Assembly (NCBI RefSeq): GCF_040807025.1
Contig: NC_090943.1
Span: 139,256,264-139,320,263, forward strand
Direction: 5' to 3'
From: Struthio camelus
Taxonomy: Eukaryota > Chordata > Aves > Struthioniformes > Struthionidae
Length of the DNA stretch: 64,000 nt
Every line of letters starts with the position of its first letter. Within the stretch, counting starts at the first letter, position 1. Positions 15,292 to 29,759 of the stretch are shown piece by piece. Made by a program: the position numbers and the translations under genes. The notes below the pieces were generated by a model. That model was not told the DNA's origin, did no database searches, and saw only the letters and a list, made by a program, of their open reading frames with translations.

Positions 15292-18200
15292 CCCACCCAA
15301 ACCCAACAATACAGTAAGGATGAAGCAGAAGGTCACGTAGACTCCATGTTTTTCCAAGCTGACAGCTCTATTTTGTAGCTCTCAGTCAGAAAAATTCCGT
15401 TTGACTGGGCAAACTTGTGTAATACCTCCTGCTGAGTGACAGCTGGGAAATAACCTGCAGATTGGAACCTCTAACGGGTATCAGTGATTAATGTTGCCCC
15501 TAAGTGGTTTTCTCATCAAAAATTACTTAGGTCTTGCCTTAGAGACTTTCAAAGTTGGGTGGTTGCATCCAGGCACCCTGCCTGGGACCCACTAGTGTGA
15601 CCTATGGTAATTACTGTTTAGATTTAGAGTAGAATTGCATAAGTCTATAAAGAAACATGTGATTACTTACAGAGAGGCCAAACAAAAGCATCACTACAAA
15701 GTCTCTGCAGAAAAATAAGCAAAGTTTTCAGAATATCTGAGAGAATTAGGCAATTGTTTAAATATGTGAAATGATTTTCAAACTGAAAAGTAGCACACCT
15801 GGTAAAGATGTAGCTAAATCGACAGCACACTGTATATCTCAAAGCATGCCGTTTTGAATTTTGTTAAGTAAGTCAGGCGTGAAATACACTGTTAAAATCT
15901 TTGGTAGCACTATAAAAATATTAGGGGTCCAGTGAAGCAATTTCTATCACTGCTTAGGAATATAAATTCCGGTGGCAAGTCTGCTTTTCCAAAAATACAC
16001 AAAAAACAAGGCTGACTTTGATGAATGGATGCGGTTCTACATCTTCTCTCAGAAAGTATTTTTCTTTGATTCTTCTAACATAGTAGTAGCTCCGTATATT
16101 CTACCAGAATACTGGGGAGATGTCAGACAACCATGAAGATGGCATGGCTAACATTTAAAATAGTTATCTAAAATAGTTATTTAATTTTTTCAAAGTAATG
16201 TCCACCTACAGCTCCAAATGAATTTACAGAATATTAACAACTTTATCCAGATTCTGGATCACAATGCAATAGCTAGGTATACTGACATTCTTCATTCTCT
16301 AGATGACAATAAAAGCCTTCTGAGTCTAACGGATATTCTTGCACAAACATAGCATGCCACAATCACACACCTCGGGGAGAGCATCATGAGATACACAAGA
16401 TATGCTGCACTGTAAAAAAATGAAGAAGAAAAGCATTTGGATTTTGATGAGATAACTCGTATTTTTACAGGAAGAAACCATATGATGAAACCAATATCTT
16501 TTTTTTTATTATTATTATTAAAAACTGTGGCTAGGCAATCTCACATTTATAGGGTGTAACTGAATTATGGTGCATCAAATACATTAACGTATCCTGTTAG
16601 TGTTATAGCTGAAACTCAGAGAGAGAGGAAAACAGGCCTGGGAGAAAGGAAAAACACAGATCTCAAATCACACACGCATACACCATAGCAGATTATGCAT
16701 AAAGTATGTTACTGTTAATGATGAAGGGGAAAAAAGTGATCTCAACTCTACTGATTATATTAAGCTGTATCATAGTTATCTGCCATGCCCTGCTTCCTCA
16801 TTACTGCTGGGGTATGCAGTAGAGAAGAGCCCTAATACGTTGGGCAATGGCTCCTCAGATTTTGGGTTTTTTCTCAGGCTGTGAGCTCTCATTTCACTAT
16901 ATTGTGGTGACTCACTCCATATAACATAACTGAGAGAGCAAGGAAAATTATCTTTACCTAAAAAAGTGTTACCCTGTAAGAATCCTTAAGATAGTGGGTT
17001 GCCAAGCTGTCCAGAGTGCATAGTGGCATTTAACAGGTGATAATAGCTATGGCTCTGAATATTCATCACAACCTTTAGCAGATGTTTTAGAAAATCCCCA
17101 TCATCTGATTCTAAATGAAGCCTGCATACAGTATGCAGGAAATCTGGCTTTTACAAGCATTTCTGAAAACCTGATTAGCATTTCTTAATGACTAGAGAGT
17201 TCCAAAAATAGCAATATCTCTAGGTATCTAATGCTAATAATGTCCAAAAATATAAAGGCTAGATTGTATCACCTCCTCTCACACTGAATAGTACTTTAAA
17301 TACATGAAAGGCTCAATGGATATGATAGGGTTTACCCAAAAAATTTTAAACTTATCAAAGGTGAAAAACATGGCCTCAAAATCTTTACATTCATTTCATA
17401 GCCCAGCTTATCTATATTGCTTAGACTAAGCAAAACATACGTCACATATAAACAATATGGAACAGATAGGCGTGCTCACTACAAGTGCCACAGCATCTTT
17501 CAAAGACAACGTAATATGACATTCTTTGATTATTTTGTAATTAATATGGTCCGATCATGAAGAAAATGAAATAAAAGTAAAAAAAATTTATTTCCAATTT
17601 GATCAATAAGAAAGTCTGAACTCATAATAAAAAGAGGCAACTGGGGAATGTGACAGTACATTAATATGTATGCTAATAAGTTTGTATAATATTCTGCCTG
17701 CATAAGGTAGAAGGTATAATTTCTACCTTCATAAAAAGCCAAAAGAAATCTCTTTGAAATAAAGTGCTATTCAGGGTGAGTGAGAACAACAATAGGCACC
17801 ATAAAGTTACAAGGATATCTCAAAAGGCTTACAAAGTGCTTTGCATTATAGATTTAATTTAAAAAAATTGATGTAAACTATGGTACTCCTTCAAAATATA
17901 GATTTTATACTATGCATTGTGTTTAATATATTAAAATATATTTTAAATTTACTGAAAATAGAAGTATTGCCACATTCTTGGATTGCTAAGAACAATTTGA
18001 AAAAATTATTGTATCATTAACTTAATGAGTTGTAAAATCTTATGTTAACAAGAGTTAAGTTTCATCTGGCAGATGTACTTACAAACATAATAAAAGTTTC
18101 TAATTATTTGCTTAAAAGAAAATCATCCTCATGACAGAAGGTTGTCAAGCTACAGTGTCTTACTAGGAAAGAAAAGAAATTGTGTACTATTAAAACAATT

Positions 18201-19193
18201 TTTAAAGGAAATAGGAAGAAATTATTTATCTTTGACAAGTAGTAAAACATGGAAAATTGAAAATCACCTTCCACCACTCGTCATTGCTGTTGATTTAACG
18301 GGAGTTTTTACATACTTTTAATGTGCTGAGTATAAAATTAAGAATCAAGTAAATAGCTGTTAGGTAGAAAAAATTATCATCAAACATAAAGCAATATGTA
18401 GAAAGAAACATAGCTGATTAATGTACATTAACTATTTTTATCTCACAAGTGTCCCAAATACAATGCCTTTTATTTAACATACTTTATCATGCTGTGAATA
18501 CCTGAGTATTAGGGTACAAGGGTATGTAGCTTGTTTAGCAACAATTTAATTAACCATTTCTTTTTTAGTTTCAGAACCCTACTGTTATTACATTCATCCA
18601 GTAATTTTGTCTCTGACGCAGACAAGAAAGCTAAAATAGTAAATGCTTCATCAAAAGTAAGGCCTAACGATGGCCAAGAAAATAGCATTTAAGTTTACAT
18701 GCACTTTGGGATTCTAGTTAAAAAGACCTTAAATTCACACTCTTAGGCAGCGCCTGTTACCAAAGTTTGAGGGAGATCACTTTTCCTCACAAGCACTGGA
18801 ATAGTAAATGCCCTAAAAGACGTCAGACAAACTAGTCATAAAACTCTGAGGGTGACTGTTTTTGTAAATTACTTCTGGAATGAAAAGCACAACTGAAAAC
18901 GGTCCTTTTCTAATTCTGAATTTAACACAGACATAAACCTTGAATGACAAGTGAAGGGATAAGATTTATTTCAGATTCTTTGATTCTAAGAAATAAAAAT
19001 AGATTTTAGACTCTCACTGCTTTTTGTCCACATGCAGACTTAAGGATATATGTTGCACTGTTTCCTTTGCGTCTAACCAGACCATGGCAGGAGTACAGAG
19101 TGATAGCTAGGGGATTCAAACTCTCAGCCATTTTTATCAAAGTGAGAAAGAAGTGAGCTTGTGAAGATGCTTAAAACCACATATAGTGAGTCT

Positions 19194-19216
19194 TTTTGTT
19201 TGTTTGTTTGTTTTGG
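19194..19216. repeat. (TTTG)n microsatellite
   Basis: About five TTTG units. It lies about 230 bases from the donor of exon E and has no obvious splice role. Confidence 0.9.
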
Positions 19217-19447
19217 TTGTAATTAAACATTTTAAAAACACTTTAACCTATCAGAAATCCAAACAATTCAATTCCATTGTGGAACAACTCAGTCAGCTTT
19301 CTTTTAATAGTTAATTCTTTGACTCCACATGTTAATCTAAAAGTTTTCAGCAATTTAATTTGATTTACTTCTCCTATTTCCTAGCTGCTTGGATAATTGC
19401 TTTTAATATATATTGACTATATGATACAAAGAATGTGTTGTTTTTAC

Positions 19448-19558
19448 CTTTGCTTCAATTTGTTTAGTGTCTAGGTTTTGGAACAAAAATTTGATTTTGC
19501 TCTTCCCATCATCTGAAGAACCTTTGAGCTGGGAAAACTTGTACCTCCAAAGCACAGC
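19448..19558 (-). CDS. SNTG1: SNTG1 internal exon E (syntrophin-unique region, penultimate exon)
   Basis: This 111-base, 37-codon exon begins AVLWRYKFSQLKGSSDDGKS and ends DTKQIEAK. The acceptor is tttcctctag before GCTGTGC; the donor is gtaaaaac. The WRYKFSQLKGSSDDGK block is the signature of the syntrophin-unique region in gamma-syntrophins. It follows exon D without a gap (FDAATK then AVLWRY) and is phase 0 at both ends. From memory, one more coding exon should carry the C-terminal tail. I could not find it in the remaining 19.4 kb, so it lies beyond the window start or I missed it. Confidence 0.95.
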
Positions 19559-22500
19559 CTAGAGGAAATAAAACACACACAATTAAGTCAGCATAGCTGT
19601 TACGGAAAACTATATTAGAAAAAGTAGATCTCCTTCCACAGGACTTTTTAATCTCCATATGGTACAGAATTAAACCAATTTAGTGCTATCTTGTCTCAAA
19701 TCCCTCTCATCACATGGATGTATTATGTACTTCAGCAGTGTCTGATTCAGATCAGTCAGATTACATTTATGAAATATACTCAGGCCAAAAAATAAGTCTT
19801 CTTTTCACTGCAGATCTGTTGATTCTCCACTCCACCTGAAGTGATAACCTGTCACACAACTCCTCTCTTTTTATTTCCATAGGAAACAAACAAACAAAAA
19901 AAACTAGTTGTATTTACATAAAGGGTACACACAATTTAAAACAAATAAAGATTTTAAAATGATAGAATAACAAAAATAAACCTTGTAAGAAGAAGTCATT
20001 TTGAGTTTACTTATGAAAGATCTAATCAGGATTTTGAAAAGATCACTAATTCTAAATATATTGGTAGCCATTCAAGTCATTATATTATTAATCATATTGT
20101 GTCTCTGAAAAAAAGACTTATTGCTCTACAGAATAAACATACAATGAATAAAATATGTAACTGGCTACAAAAAGACTTTCTGTGTTTGTTATATCTAATG
20201 TGTAGACAAATTACATTTTAAACTCCATTCGGACTAGAGCAGAAAAGAGCTTTTTTTTTTTTTCTTGTAAGTAGTTTCAGCATCACTGAAAGATATCTTT
20301 TCCCCCACAGCTATATTTGAAGCAATGAACTTTTTCATTGTGGTTTCAGTGGTATTTCACATAATTATAAGGTCATCCTCATTCATACTACACTGCTACT
20401 TTGAGCAGACATTAATTTCACAGGCATCAGACAACATAAAAACTTAAGGCAAGACGAGCTGTTCCATTTCTTTTGTCTAATGGCCTGTAAATGAATTCCT
20501 CTCAGTGGCTCATCTGTGCCCTTTGACTATATGGTTAACAATTTAGTATCTAGCTGAAATTAAATAGAATTAGAAAGAGGTCAAATTCTCAGCTTTTACA
20601 AATCTGTGCAGGTCCCTTTGCTTCAAGATGTCTTGATTTCTTTTTATTAATGAGTTGGCAAAATCTTTTACTTGCATCAAGCTAAATAATGATAGCTATG
20701 CTTGTTATTGCCTTAGTAACTTAAAGAGGAAAAAAAAAAAGGACAGTATCTTAGGTGTGCATTAATACAAAACGAAAAAAGTAAACATGACAAATACAGC
20801 CCTTTGCCTTGGCATTAGTGACATCAAAGTTTGCACTTGTATATAACAAAAACTCTCTATGATCCGGATTTAAAAAAAATCTAAGCTCATCAACACTTTC
20901 ATTTTTGCATTTATGTAACAGGTGAGCTCTCATCTATCATAAACAGAACAAAGGACATTATTTTAGATATTTAGAGGAGTTTCACAATTTGTGTGAAACT
21001 TTATCAGATTTGTTGGAAATGCTGCCCTCCTGAGCACACCAATCCATGCTACAGAAGATAGAATAGCTTCCCTCATCTCTAAGTGTGTGCAATCCCTTTC
21101 ACCTTCTTTGATCAGTGATATTTACTTATACCCTGTAAGTAATGAGTTAAAAAATCAAAGGAAAACAAAACAGCATACCATTCACGTGACTGTACTTCTT
21201 ATCTACACTGTAATCACCTTTTTTACAAGTCCATGTAACTTAACAAAGCTCATCAGAAAATCATGACCATTGCCTTTCTGCAGGAACAGCAAATCTATTT
21301 AAGCATGCCATTTACCAGCTGAGAAATGTAAAGGGCAATGACGGTCTCTCTATCTCAGACCAACAGTCACAGAAATGTGCTATCATCTGTCTCTTCTTGA
21401 CATTTGAACTATTGTGCATGCTAAGAAGGGTCAACGTAAGAGCAGTCCGGGGAGAGGTGCACTAGCAATAAGGACCTTAGATGGGCAGGCAAAGTCCCAG
21501 GGTACCTGGCTCTATTCCTAATTAGATTGAGTGTACAAGAAGGATGCACAGAACTGCAGTATTTTTGCACTGCCCGCACAGCTTTGCCACTTGCTTCATT
21601 CTCCCTCAGTGAACGCAGAATGATAGTCATACCAAATCTCAGACATGATTCAGGAACACCCTTAAGTTTATGTATAACATCAGTACTGGAGAGGCCTACC
21701 TAGCAATGGCGCTTATTTAAGTACACTGCAAAATCAGGTCTATAGTGTGGAGAGAAAAAATCCTTGAGACTATACCCAAAAAGATAGCAATTCTTCCATC
21801 AAAACAAGTTCCTAGAACTGAGAGTTCAACAGGATACTTAGCAGAGACTATTATATCCTCTTCATCTAAAGGATGAAGGATGTAAGGAATAAAAATGCCA
21901 CTGATAATTTAAGAAATGACTTCCAAATGTAAGTACTATCTGTTTCCTTTGAGTGCTCTTCAACAAATTGCACACATTTTTCTCATAAACTTCCACATGA
22001 AGAAAAGCTCTATTTGCAAAAGTAAGTGAGGGGAAAATGTGACCTGTAAGTTATTAAGTCAGGAACATAAAGTATTGTGAACACTCGCACTAGTCATCCT
22101 GGCTACTTCTTTTGTTGTAGGGAGAGAATTTCTGAAGGACAATTTCTCCCACATGACTTGAACTGGGATGAATACTGATTCACTCTGATATACTCTGGAT
22201 GGGTCTCTGTCTCACTGTTATCTACACAGGAAGTCTAACAGCTAGCTTAAATCAGATGTTCAAATTCTGGATAGCCAAGGTTAGGTGAGTTAGTTAAGCA
22301 TATGCCCAGGAATAACCATTTAATTCTGTGTCTGCTACCTAAGAAGCTGAAGTACTGTGTCTAGCCAGAACCACACAATTCACTTATGTAATAGATATAC
22401 ACAAGGATGCAGAATGCTGTGACCTAGCAGTTAGATTACTCTTTGAAAATATAGTATTTTAGGAGTTCCTGTGTTATTTCTTCTGGTTTCATTTCATCGG

Positions 22501-23176
22501 TCAGAGATGTGTAGAAACAGCAGTGACATAATCACATAAGAGGCAGAGTTTCACCTACTACTGCCTTTCATGGTTCCTGATTTTGCTGTTACACTGCTCA
22601 GTGTGCTCACTTTCTTGAATTCTGATGTTAAGGCTAATTCTCCTGCATTTAATAAATAAGCATCCTTGGGGATGTTGGTCACCACTGTGAGTACCATTGC
22701 CAGAGCCAGGTGCAGGATTTTTCCATGCTTTTGAGCATCAGAACTCCTCAGCCCATTTGTTGAATGCTTGCCTCAGAGAAAGAATTAAAATAAGTTGATA
22801 TAATTTTTTACAGAAATATATTTTGACTTCTGAGCAGTAAGTACATTTGCAAAACATGCTCGCTGGTGCAAAAAACAGCAAAAAAATTAAATATGTCATA
22901 TAAATTATTTCTAAATTGTTTTTTATGAATTATTTGTAGCCGAAGTACTTAACAGGTCTGCAAATGCAGTGTTACTGAGGTGATTGCTCTACTACGTTCT
23001 GATAGGGTTTCTTTTAGTAAATAAAAACAGCCCATTCCCTTCAAGTGCTTTCTTTGTATAATCTTCAATAACTGTGCTTAACTTACATAACTGAGCATAA
23101 TTTACAGGACAGCATATGCAATTTGTAGGAAGTAATACCTTTTGAATGGAATACAGACAGGTGGATCAGGTGGCAA

Positions 23177-23192
23177 TTTTTTTTTTTTTTTT
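23177..23192. repeat. T16 homopolymer
   Basis: An uninterrupted T run in the D-E intron, about 565 bases before the 176-codon open frame. Confidence 0.9.
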
Positions 23193-26100
23193 AAGTACAA
23201 ATTTCAACCAAATTCAGAAATATTCTCTGGTGAATACTGTCAAAATGGAACATGGAAGAAAAGCTATTGACTTCAGCACCTACAACATTTTACAAAAATG
23301 GAGAACAATTATATTGTCATTTTTCTTAGCGTTAGTGCTAAATCTAGAACATACATTCTGCAACACATCTTAGAAAATATTTTCATGCTCAGATTACATG
23401 ACAGTTTGCTACTCACTGCTGTTATTTCGTATTCCTGCACTAAACCATGTATAATTTTGATGAGGTATTGATTTTTCTCATAGTACAACAAAAAGAAAAT
23501 TATTTCCCATCTAGATAATGGTATCAGAGAAATAAGTAATGTATTATAATTATCTCAGTTTAAGGTATAAGTTAGGAGGTCTGGTTATGGTTTTGGGTCA
23601 AGGAGGTTGACTTACCTGGAATGCAAACTGAATTACTAAACAAAACCAGAATAATTAGGTGTCTGTGTTCTTACTTACCACACTCCAGAAAATATACATA
23701 GAAATATGAATGTCTACCTATGGGTGGCTCCATGATAGCTATATGATTTAGGCAGGATGTATAGGCTTTTTTGCATTAACACCAGGAATATGTTTTGTCA
23801 ATATGAGTATCTGCAACTAGAAGAGAATGAATTTGTGCCACATGGCTTCAATAAGGAACTATCTTCATATTTATCACCAAAGAGTCTTGCCACTTCTGTA
23901 TTGGATTATGCACTGCAGATCAATTCTGAAAAAGACTGTGTACACTTACTGACCTTGGAAATAGTGCTTGCACTATACAACTGCATCATTTCACCTACCA
24001 GTACTCATAAGCAAATACAGATTTTCTGTATACTTTGCATTGACATGAATCATACAGCTTTTTATTACACAAAAGAAATTAGTTTGGCCTTCAGTAGGAT
24101 ACTTGGAAAAAAAAATGAAAGGGTCTGTCACTATTTTATAATGACTGGACAACTACATCTCACACTGGCTGTAAATGGTAGAGCAACAAACTTTACTAAA
24201 GGAGGAAACGTCAGAGGTTGCTTTTCAAATATCAGCTTCAACAAAACACTTCCTTGTCTTTTCCTTCACAGTCTCAAAAAGCTGTAGCTGTCTTTTTTCA
24301 TGATTGCCTTTTTTTCTGGATACTATAACTGATTAAATTATGCTTCTCTTCAGCTTTTGAAAGCAAATTTTATATGATAAATATTACAGAATTATTCTAA
24401 ACCTTAGTGGACAACTCTCAAGCTAATGTTTATTGTGCGACTTAAATAAATGATACTGCTCATAAGTCAAACTAAATCAAGTGTAGATCTACATGCCCTG
24501 CAGGTCCCTATTTTCAAGAATGAAAGTAATTGGGTCTTTGGGCACCTGGGACCCATCTTCAATGACTGTTTATCTCATATCTAATTGAGAAAGATTGCAT
24601 TCTTGTAAAGCGACACTTTGTCCATACTGATAGCAATAGTATGGAACTAAGTAGGATAAAAATCGTGTTTGTGCCCTTTTCTACCATGTTACCAATCTCT
24701 GGAGAGAGTGTCTTACTACAGAAGAATTATAGTCCAAGGCAATTTCCTTTGTCAACTGCTGTGGCTTTATAACTGTAAAAGGAAAGACGAGGAGGACACA
24801 GACTATAAAGAACATAAATGCAATAAAGTAAAAAAGCAAGAAAGGTCAGTCCCAATAAAGTAACTGGTACTGTCAATTACTGAAGTTGCACTGAATGTTA
24901 AAAGATTGTAGTTTATTATTTGCTTCGTACTGATGGATGAGCTACCAAAATTTGCTTGTTTCTAGCCACAGAACACAAAATTGTACAAACAGTGCTTGGC
25001 TGCTTTTATTAAAGCTATAGTATTTCAGCATTTAAATTTCTATGTAGGGAAGAAATATTTCCTCAGAAGAATTACATTATTAAATCACCACCATGAAAGG
25101 AGTCTGATTTCTTTCTGCCTTCTCTGTTACTGAACTTAGGATATCAAGGTTATTTTTTACATGCTGTGTATTTCCATATGAAGTATATATATTGGCTGAA
25201 TGAAAAGACAGACCTTCCAGTGTATATCCTTAGAAAAGGTGGAGTTTTTTCCTAAAGAAATTCAGGGAAATTCTGTTCTATTTTACTTAGTAGCCTTTTA
25301 GTATGAAAAAATGTAAAGGTATTTGTAGTGCAATTTACTGTTTACAATTTATTCTCTTTTTTGATGAAGTGTGCAATGTGTCTGTGAGAAAACAGATGAC
25401 TGGTACATTGAGCTTTGTTGATATGCACCTCATGGGCAATTTCAGAGCCTTTTGTTACTTTATTCTAGCATCATCATATAATTCAGCACCACTTAAATTT
25501 ATTATAAGTCCTCTAAAGGAATGATTTTTCTCCTTCTGAAAAATGTACATATTTGCCACTTTAATGAGCAGTAAATGTGATGGAACGCAGACACAGCACT
25601 TCGCAGAGAGGTATATTGCAGCGTACACTCACACAAACACATACATATATTATTCATACAAGCTATGATGCCAATGTATGTATTTACATTATATAGAATA
25701 ATTTTAATGAATATGTCAGTATGAACAGAAACATATATATTATGTATACCCATTGGCATAAGTGTAGATAACTTTTTTGTGAGATGCTAATGCTAATGAA
25801 ATTACTTTAAAGCTGGTGGACATTTTCTGAAATTTTCCTGTAGCCAAGATGCTATGAGGACACTTACTAAATCAGATTTAAACTTCCACATATGCCTTTA
25901 GCATCAAAAATGTTTTGATAGAAAACACATAAGAACACTTTCAGTAGGCATTTCATCAGGCAGGTGGCCTTTTCACTCCAGCTATATCACTACTGAAAAT
26001 GAATGACTGTGTGATAGAATTTAATCTTAGTCAAACAGTTGCTAACATCTGCTTGGGCTATACATTATAGTTGTCCATCAGACTCCAGCAAAATGAAAAG

Positions 26101-26687
26101 AACTCTCATCTTGCACTGGACCTTTGTTTCCAGAGAGTGCTTCATAAGAGGAAGAGCATAATACACATGTTATTACTTTTAAATATGCAGGGAGAGAAAT
26201 TTTTTTGGTGTCTATATTACCATTAACAGAACAGTATGTCCTTTCTATCCATGGTGGTGTATTTTATGCTAACATATAAACTAATTAAACTCTTACAGTG
26301 TAGGTAGGCTTCTGAGGATACTAAATGCTTTCTGGTTACCACACTGAAAGCTTTAAGATAGACAACGTAATCTACTTTCAAAATAATGTCTAGAGAGGGT
26401 ACATATAATATTTTTACCTCTTCCAAATGTAAGCATTTTCTGTATATGTAAAACCTTGCTGTGAATGTTACACAATTTATTTATGCTTATTTAAGTAACT
26501 ACACATCAAAAGCCTGAAAACCTTTTAAGGACTCTGTGGGAAAAAATAAATACTGTAATATCTGATCAGAAAACTAAAATAGCATTAGCTTTGCTTATGT
26601 ACAACTTTCATTCAAGTCAGAAAAATGTGCATCTGCATTTGTGTGTACACAGTCCTAACTTCAAAGGGAATTGCACACTCTGTTTTG

Positions 26688-26703
26688 TTTTTTTTTTTTT
26701 TTT
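26688..26703. repeat. T16 homopolymer
   Basis: An uninterrupted T run preceded by tgttttg. On the minus strand it reads as an A tract. Confidence 0.9.
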
Positions 26704-27034
26704 AGGCTTTTTTGACTGTAGATGGTGTGCCTTTTAGCTGGTAACAGAAAAAGAATATAATGAGTTTTTGGACACTGAAACAATTGTATTATACGTTCCA
26801 CGAAACATTTGTGAGATGAATGAAGGAGTCTTCCCAAAGAGTGGTGAGCAGTGACAGAAGGACCTGCAAGCCAGTATGAATAGTTTATGTGACATAAACC
26901 TTTTAATGATGATTGCCAGAAATATATTCTCCAAGAAGATTTTATGTATTGCTTATATAACTAAAAAATTTTTATGATTCTTGTGGGTTGTATGCCTACA
27001 ATACTCCATTCTGGGAGGTCTGGGTTTCTACGTG

Positions 27035-27058
27035 AAAAAAAAAAAAAAAAAAAAAAAA
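27035..27058. repeat. A24 homopolymer
   Basis: The longest mononucleotide run in the window. It could be a retroposon tail, but the 100 bases upstream (including ctgggaggtctgggtttcta) do not resemble a known element. Confidence 0.9.
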
Positions 27059-28668
27059 GGTCTTGGGATCTTAACATTATAAGTCTTTAAGGACTTTAAT
27101 CATCTAAGCTACTGTTACCCATTTGTTTTTCTGTGTTCCTAGTGTACAGGATCTCATGTTTCCATGCCTAATGTATGGATCAGTATGTGGCATTCTCTGG
27201 TATGCATGCTGTGTAATAGATTAGGATGTTTAACACACTGTGCCTTTATCTTAAAGTGCATTTGCTTGCCTGGCTTTCTGCCTCAAATAAAATTAAAACA
27301 AAATCCCAAACCTTCAGGATTCTCAGGTCTTCTGAGCTTTGCAAGCACTGGTTGCTTTCTCCATGAAGGAAAACAAACACCACTTTTAAAAGAAAAATTA
27401 GCAAGCTTTAAGGTAAAATTGATTTTATCAGTCTAAAATGCAAACATGGAAAGTGCAAGAAATGCAGAGAACACACGAACAGCACAAGTATAAAAGGTGG
27501 AAGTGAAGTTAGGAGGTAAGTGTAACTTCAAAAAAGGTGAAAGAGTTTTTTTTAGGGGAAATCACTCCTGCCACAGGATGTGGGCAGCATCAGGAACTTT
27601 GAGGACCAGAGGGACACAGCAGGTGGTTGGTGATGGATGTGACAGACTAAAAGGAGCCCACTGCTTTTCCTTGCAGACAGTATGGAAGTGTAGTGAATGA
27701 GGCGCCGACTGAGGGATTGTTTAGGTTGGTCTGGGGCAGACAAGTGTTTTGTCAGCTGTTACCCACTGCAAGGATGCCAGAAGAGAAGGAGGAGGAGTAG
27801 GACAGTCTGTCAGTTTCAGAAGATGCCTTATGTACCCTGTTCTTTGTCTCACAAATAAGAATGTCTTATAACTGAGAATTTCACTACAATGAAAATGTAT
27901 TTCCTCCAGTTTATGAGGTGTTTTATCCCTGCTGTTTTTGTCAACATAATGCCTATGAAGCTCTTCCCTTTCTGAAGGCAATTCCTTCACACATCTGCTA
28001 CCCTTTCTCACTTTGATGAAATCTCTTTCAGACTCTGCAGACATGTCCTCTTTTATCAGTATTTAGACCCTCAAGAGCCCCAGACACCTGGCTGTAGTTA
28101 ATGCTTGGCTTAAAATTCCAGAATTTTGTGGGGGCTGAGCACGTCCCCTCAGGACGCCTTCATTCTGTGACTTCAGAGATGATGGGGAGAGGGAATTGCC
28201 TTATAGTTTTGTGATGTTGTATTGGCCTTCTCAAGCTTGGGAGACATGAAAGATGGAAAATTCCCTCTTAGTTTTCCTCTGGTTGTCACCAAGTCATCAA
28301 AGCTTCATTCCAGCGGTCTTGCAGTGTGGATCTTCTGGCCCTCGGATGTGCATTTTCAATTGGAGTAGAGAAGAAAAAGGTGTTTCCATCAGGTAGGGTT
28401 CCCAACCTACCTAGTCAGGTGTCTCCTGGACTGCACTGGAAGTTAGATGCTAATTTCTTGCTGCACAAATTTTAATATTGGGGTTTGGCACGATTTATGT
28501 TTAATAATACTTACATGACCAGTTGAGGGAGCATGAGGCAGCAGGAAGAGCAGAGGAAAAGAGGCAAGTGAAAAGCCGCTTCCAAAGCTAAAAATTGCCT
28601 TAGTGTTTCTGCTACCAATTTTAATATTCAAAATATCTTTCTGCTCTTCGCAATGAAAGAATAAAAAT

Positions 28669-28720
28669 ACCTATTTGTGAGGGCAAAAGAAAATATCTAT
28701 TTGTGAGGGCAAAAGAGAAT
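28669..28720. repeat. 26-base tandem duplication
   Basis: Two adjacent copies of a 26-base unit containing ctatttgtgagggcaaaaga. They differ at two positions and are followed by a partial third start (atcttttgta). Confidence 0.9.
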
Positions 28721-29759
28721 ATCTTTTGTAAGTAATGTTGTTCACTAAGATGATGTCTCCAGAAATTTTGTGCAACTTGAATGGCCTAGTGACTTATCCG
28801 ATAAAGTAATAGAGTGAAGTTACAGCTCTGCTAGAGCTTTTTCTGTATTTTAAATTACACTGTACATTTCCTGAGAACGTGCTGAGAGGGTACTACTCCC
28901 TTCTGTACTGGTAACACGTATAACAGCAGTTGTGCTTGTAGTTTGTTTTTTGAAATTTGGTGTGTATTGCACTGCAGATGATGGCTTTGAAAGAGCTTGA
29001 AGTCCTCTGGGAATCAGAGTTGTGCAGGAACTTTGTAGAATATGCAAATTGTTTTTATGCAAAAGTGTTGTTACAGGATTATTGGGGGCAGGGGAACTAA
29101 TACAAATTTTTCTGAGTCACTGTACCTTAATTACATTGCACTGATTTTTTATGTAATACATCCAAAGTTGATCATCATGAATTTCACTGAAGAATCATAC
29201 AGAACTATTTGTTTAACAAAAATAACTATATATATTTTTTAATTTCAAATTCACTATACCTTGGCTGTGGGGAAAAAAGTAGCAGGATGAAGAGGAAAGA
29301 ATAAAAGGGTTCTGATCAGTGTGAGTAAAGTGGTGGGAAGGGTTGACTTAAGATAGAGGACAGGAGCATATCCTGGACAGAAAAGGGCATTTTCAGCAAC
29401 TGCTAGTACCAACTGCCACCTGCAGCATCTCTAAACACAGACATTGAGGAGAAGTAGAACTCAGAACAGATATTTCACATTCTTCTGTAACAACAGTGTC
29501 ACATAGCAGAAGTAAAGCCTGCTTAAATTTTGGAGTACTTGTTAGTAGTTAATGCAAATGTGAACACACTTAGGCTCTATAATAATTTCACTGAGATTGG
29601 GAACTGCATTAAAACAATGTAGAAACTGATAGCATATTATTTGCTTGACACAGTAAACTATTTCCTCAATTGTACAGAGTTTTTTTCTGAGGCTGATGCA
29701 AAAAGCATGAGGCATATAGTTGGTGGCTGAACTGAATGTTTGTTTCAGGTGGCTCCTGA

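Larger units (their letters stand above)
1..19447 (-). other. SNTG1 last intron (partial); AT-rich, no gene recognised
   Basis: This is at least 19.4 kb of AT-rich sequence downstream of exon E in the direction of the gene. I saw no terminal syntrophin exon, no convincing foreign gene and no RNA gene. It holds scattered homopolymer and microsatellite tracts, A/C-rich runs near 3715-3750 and 7344-7386, AT-rich sequence near 4.2-4.3 kb, and a GC-richer unexplained block near 2.80-3.06 kb. Open frames of 60-130 codons here show no recognisable domains and are best treated as chance. Confidence 0.7.

Noticed and set aside
27721..28044. 107-codon minus-strand frame
   Set aside because: No recognisable domain, no splice context and no homology I can name. 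It is treated as chance.
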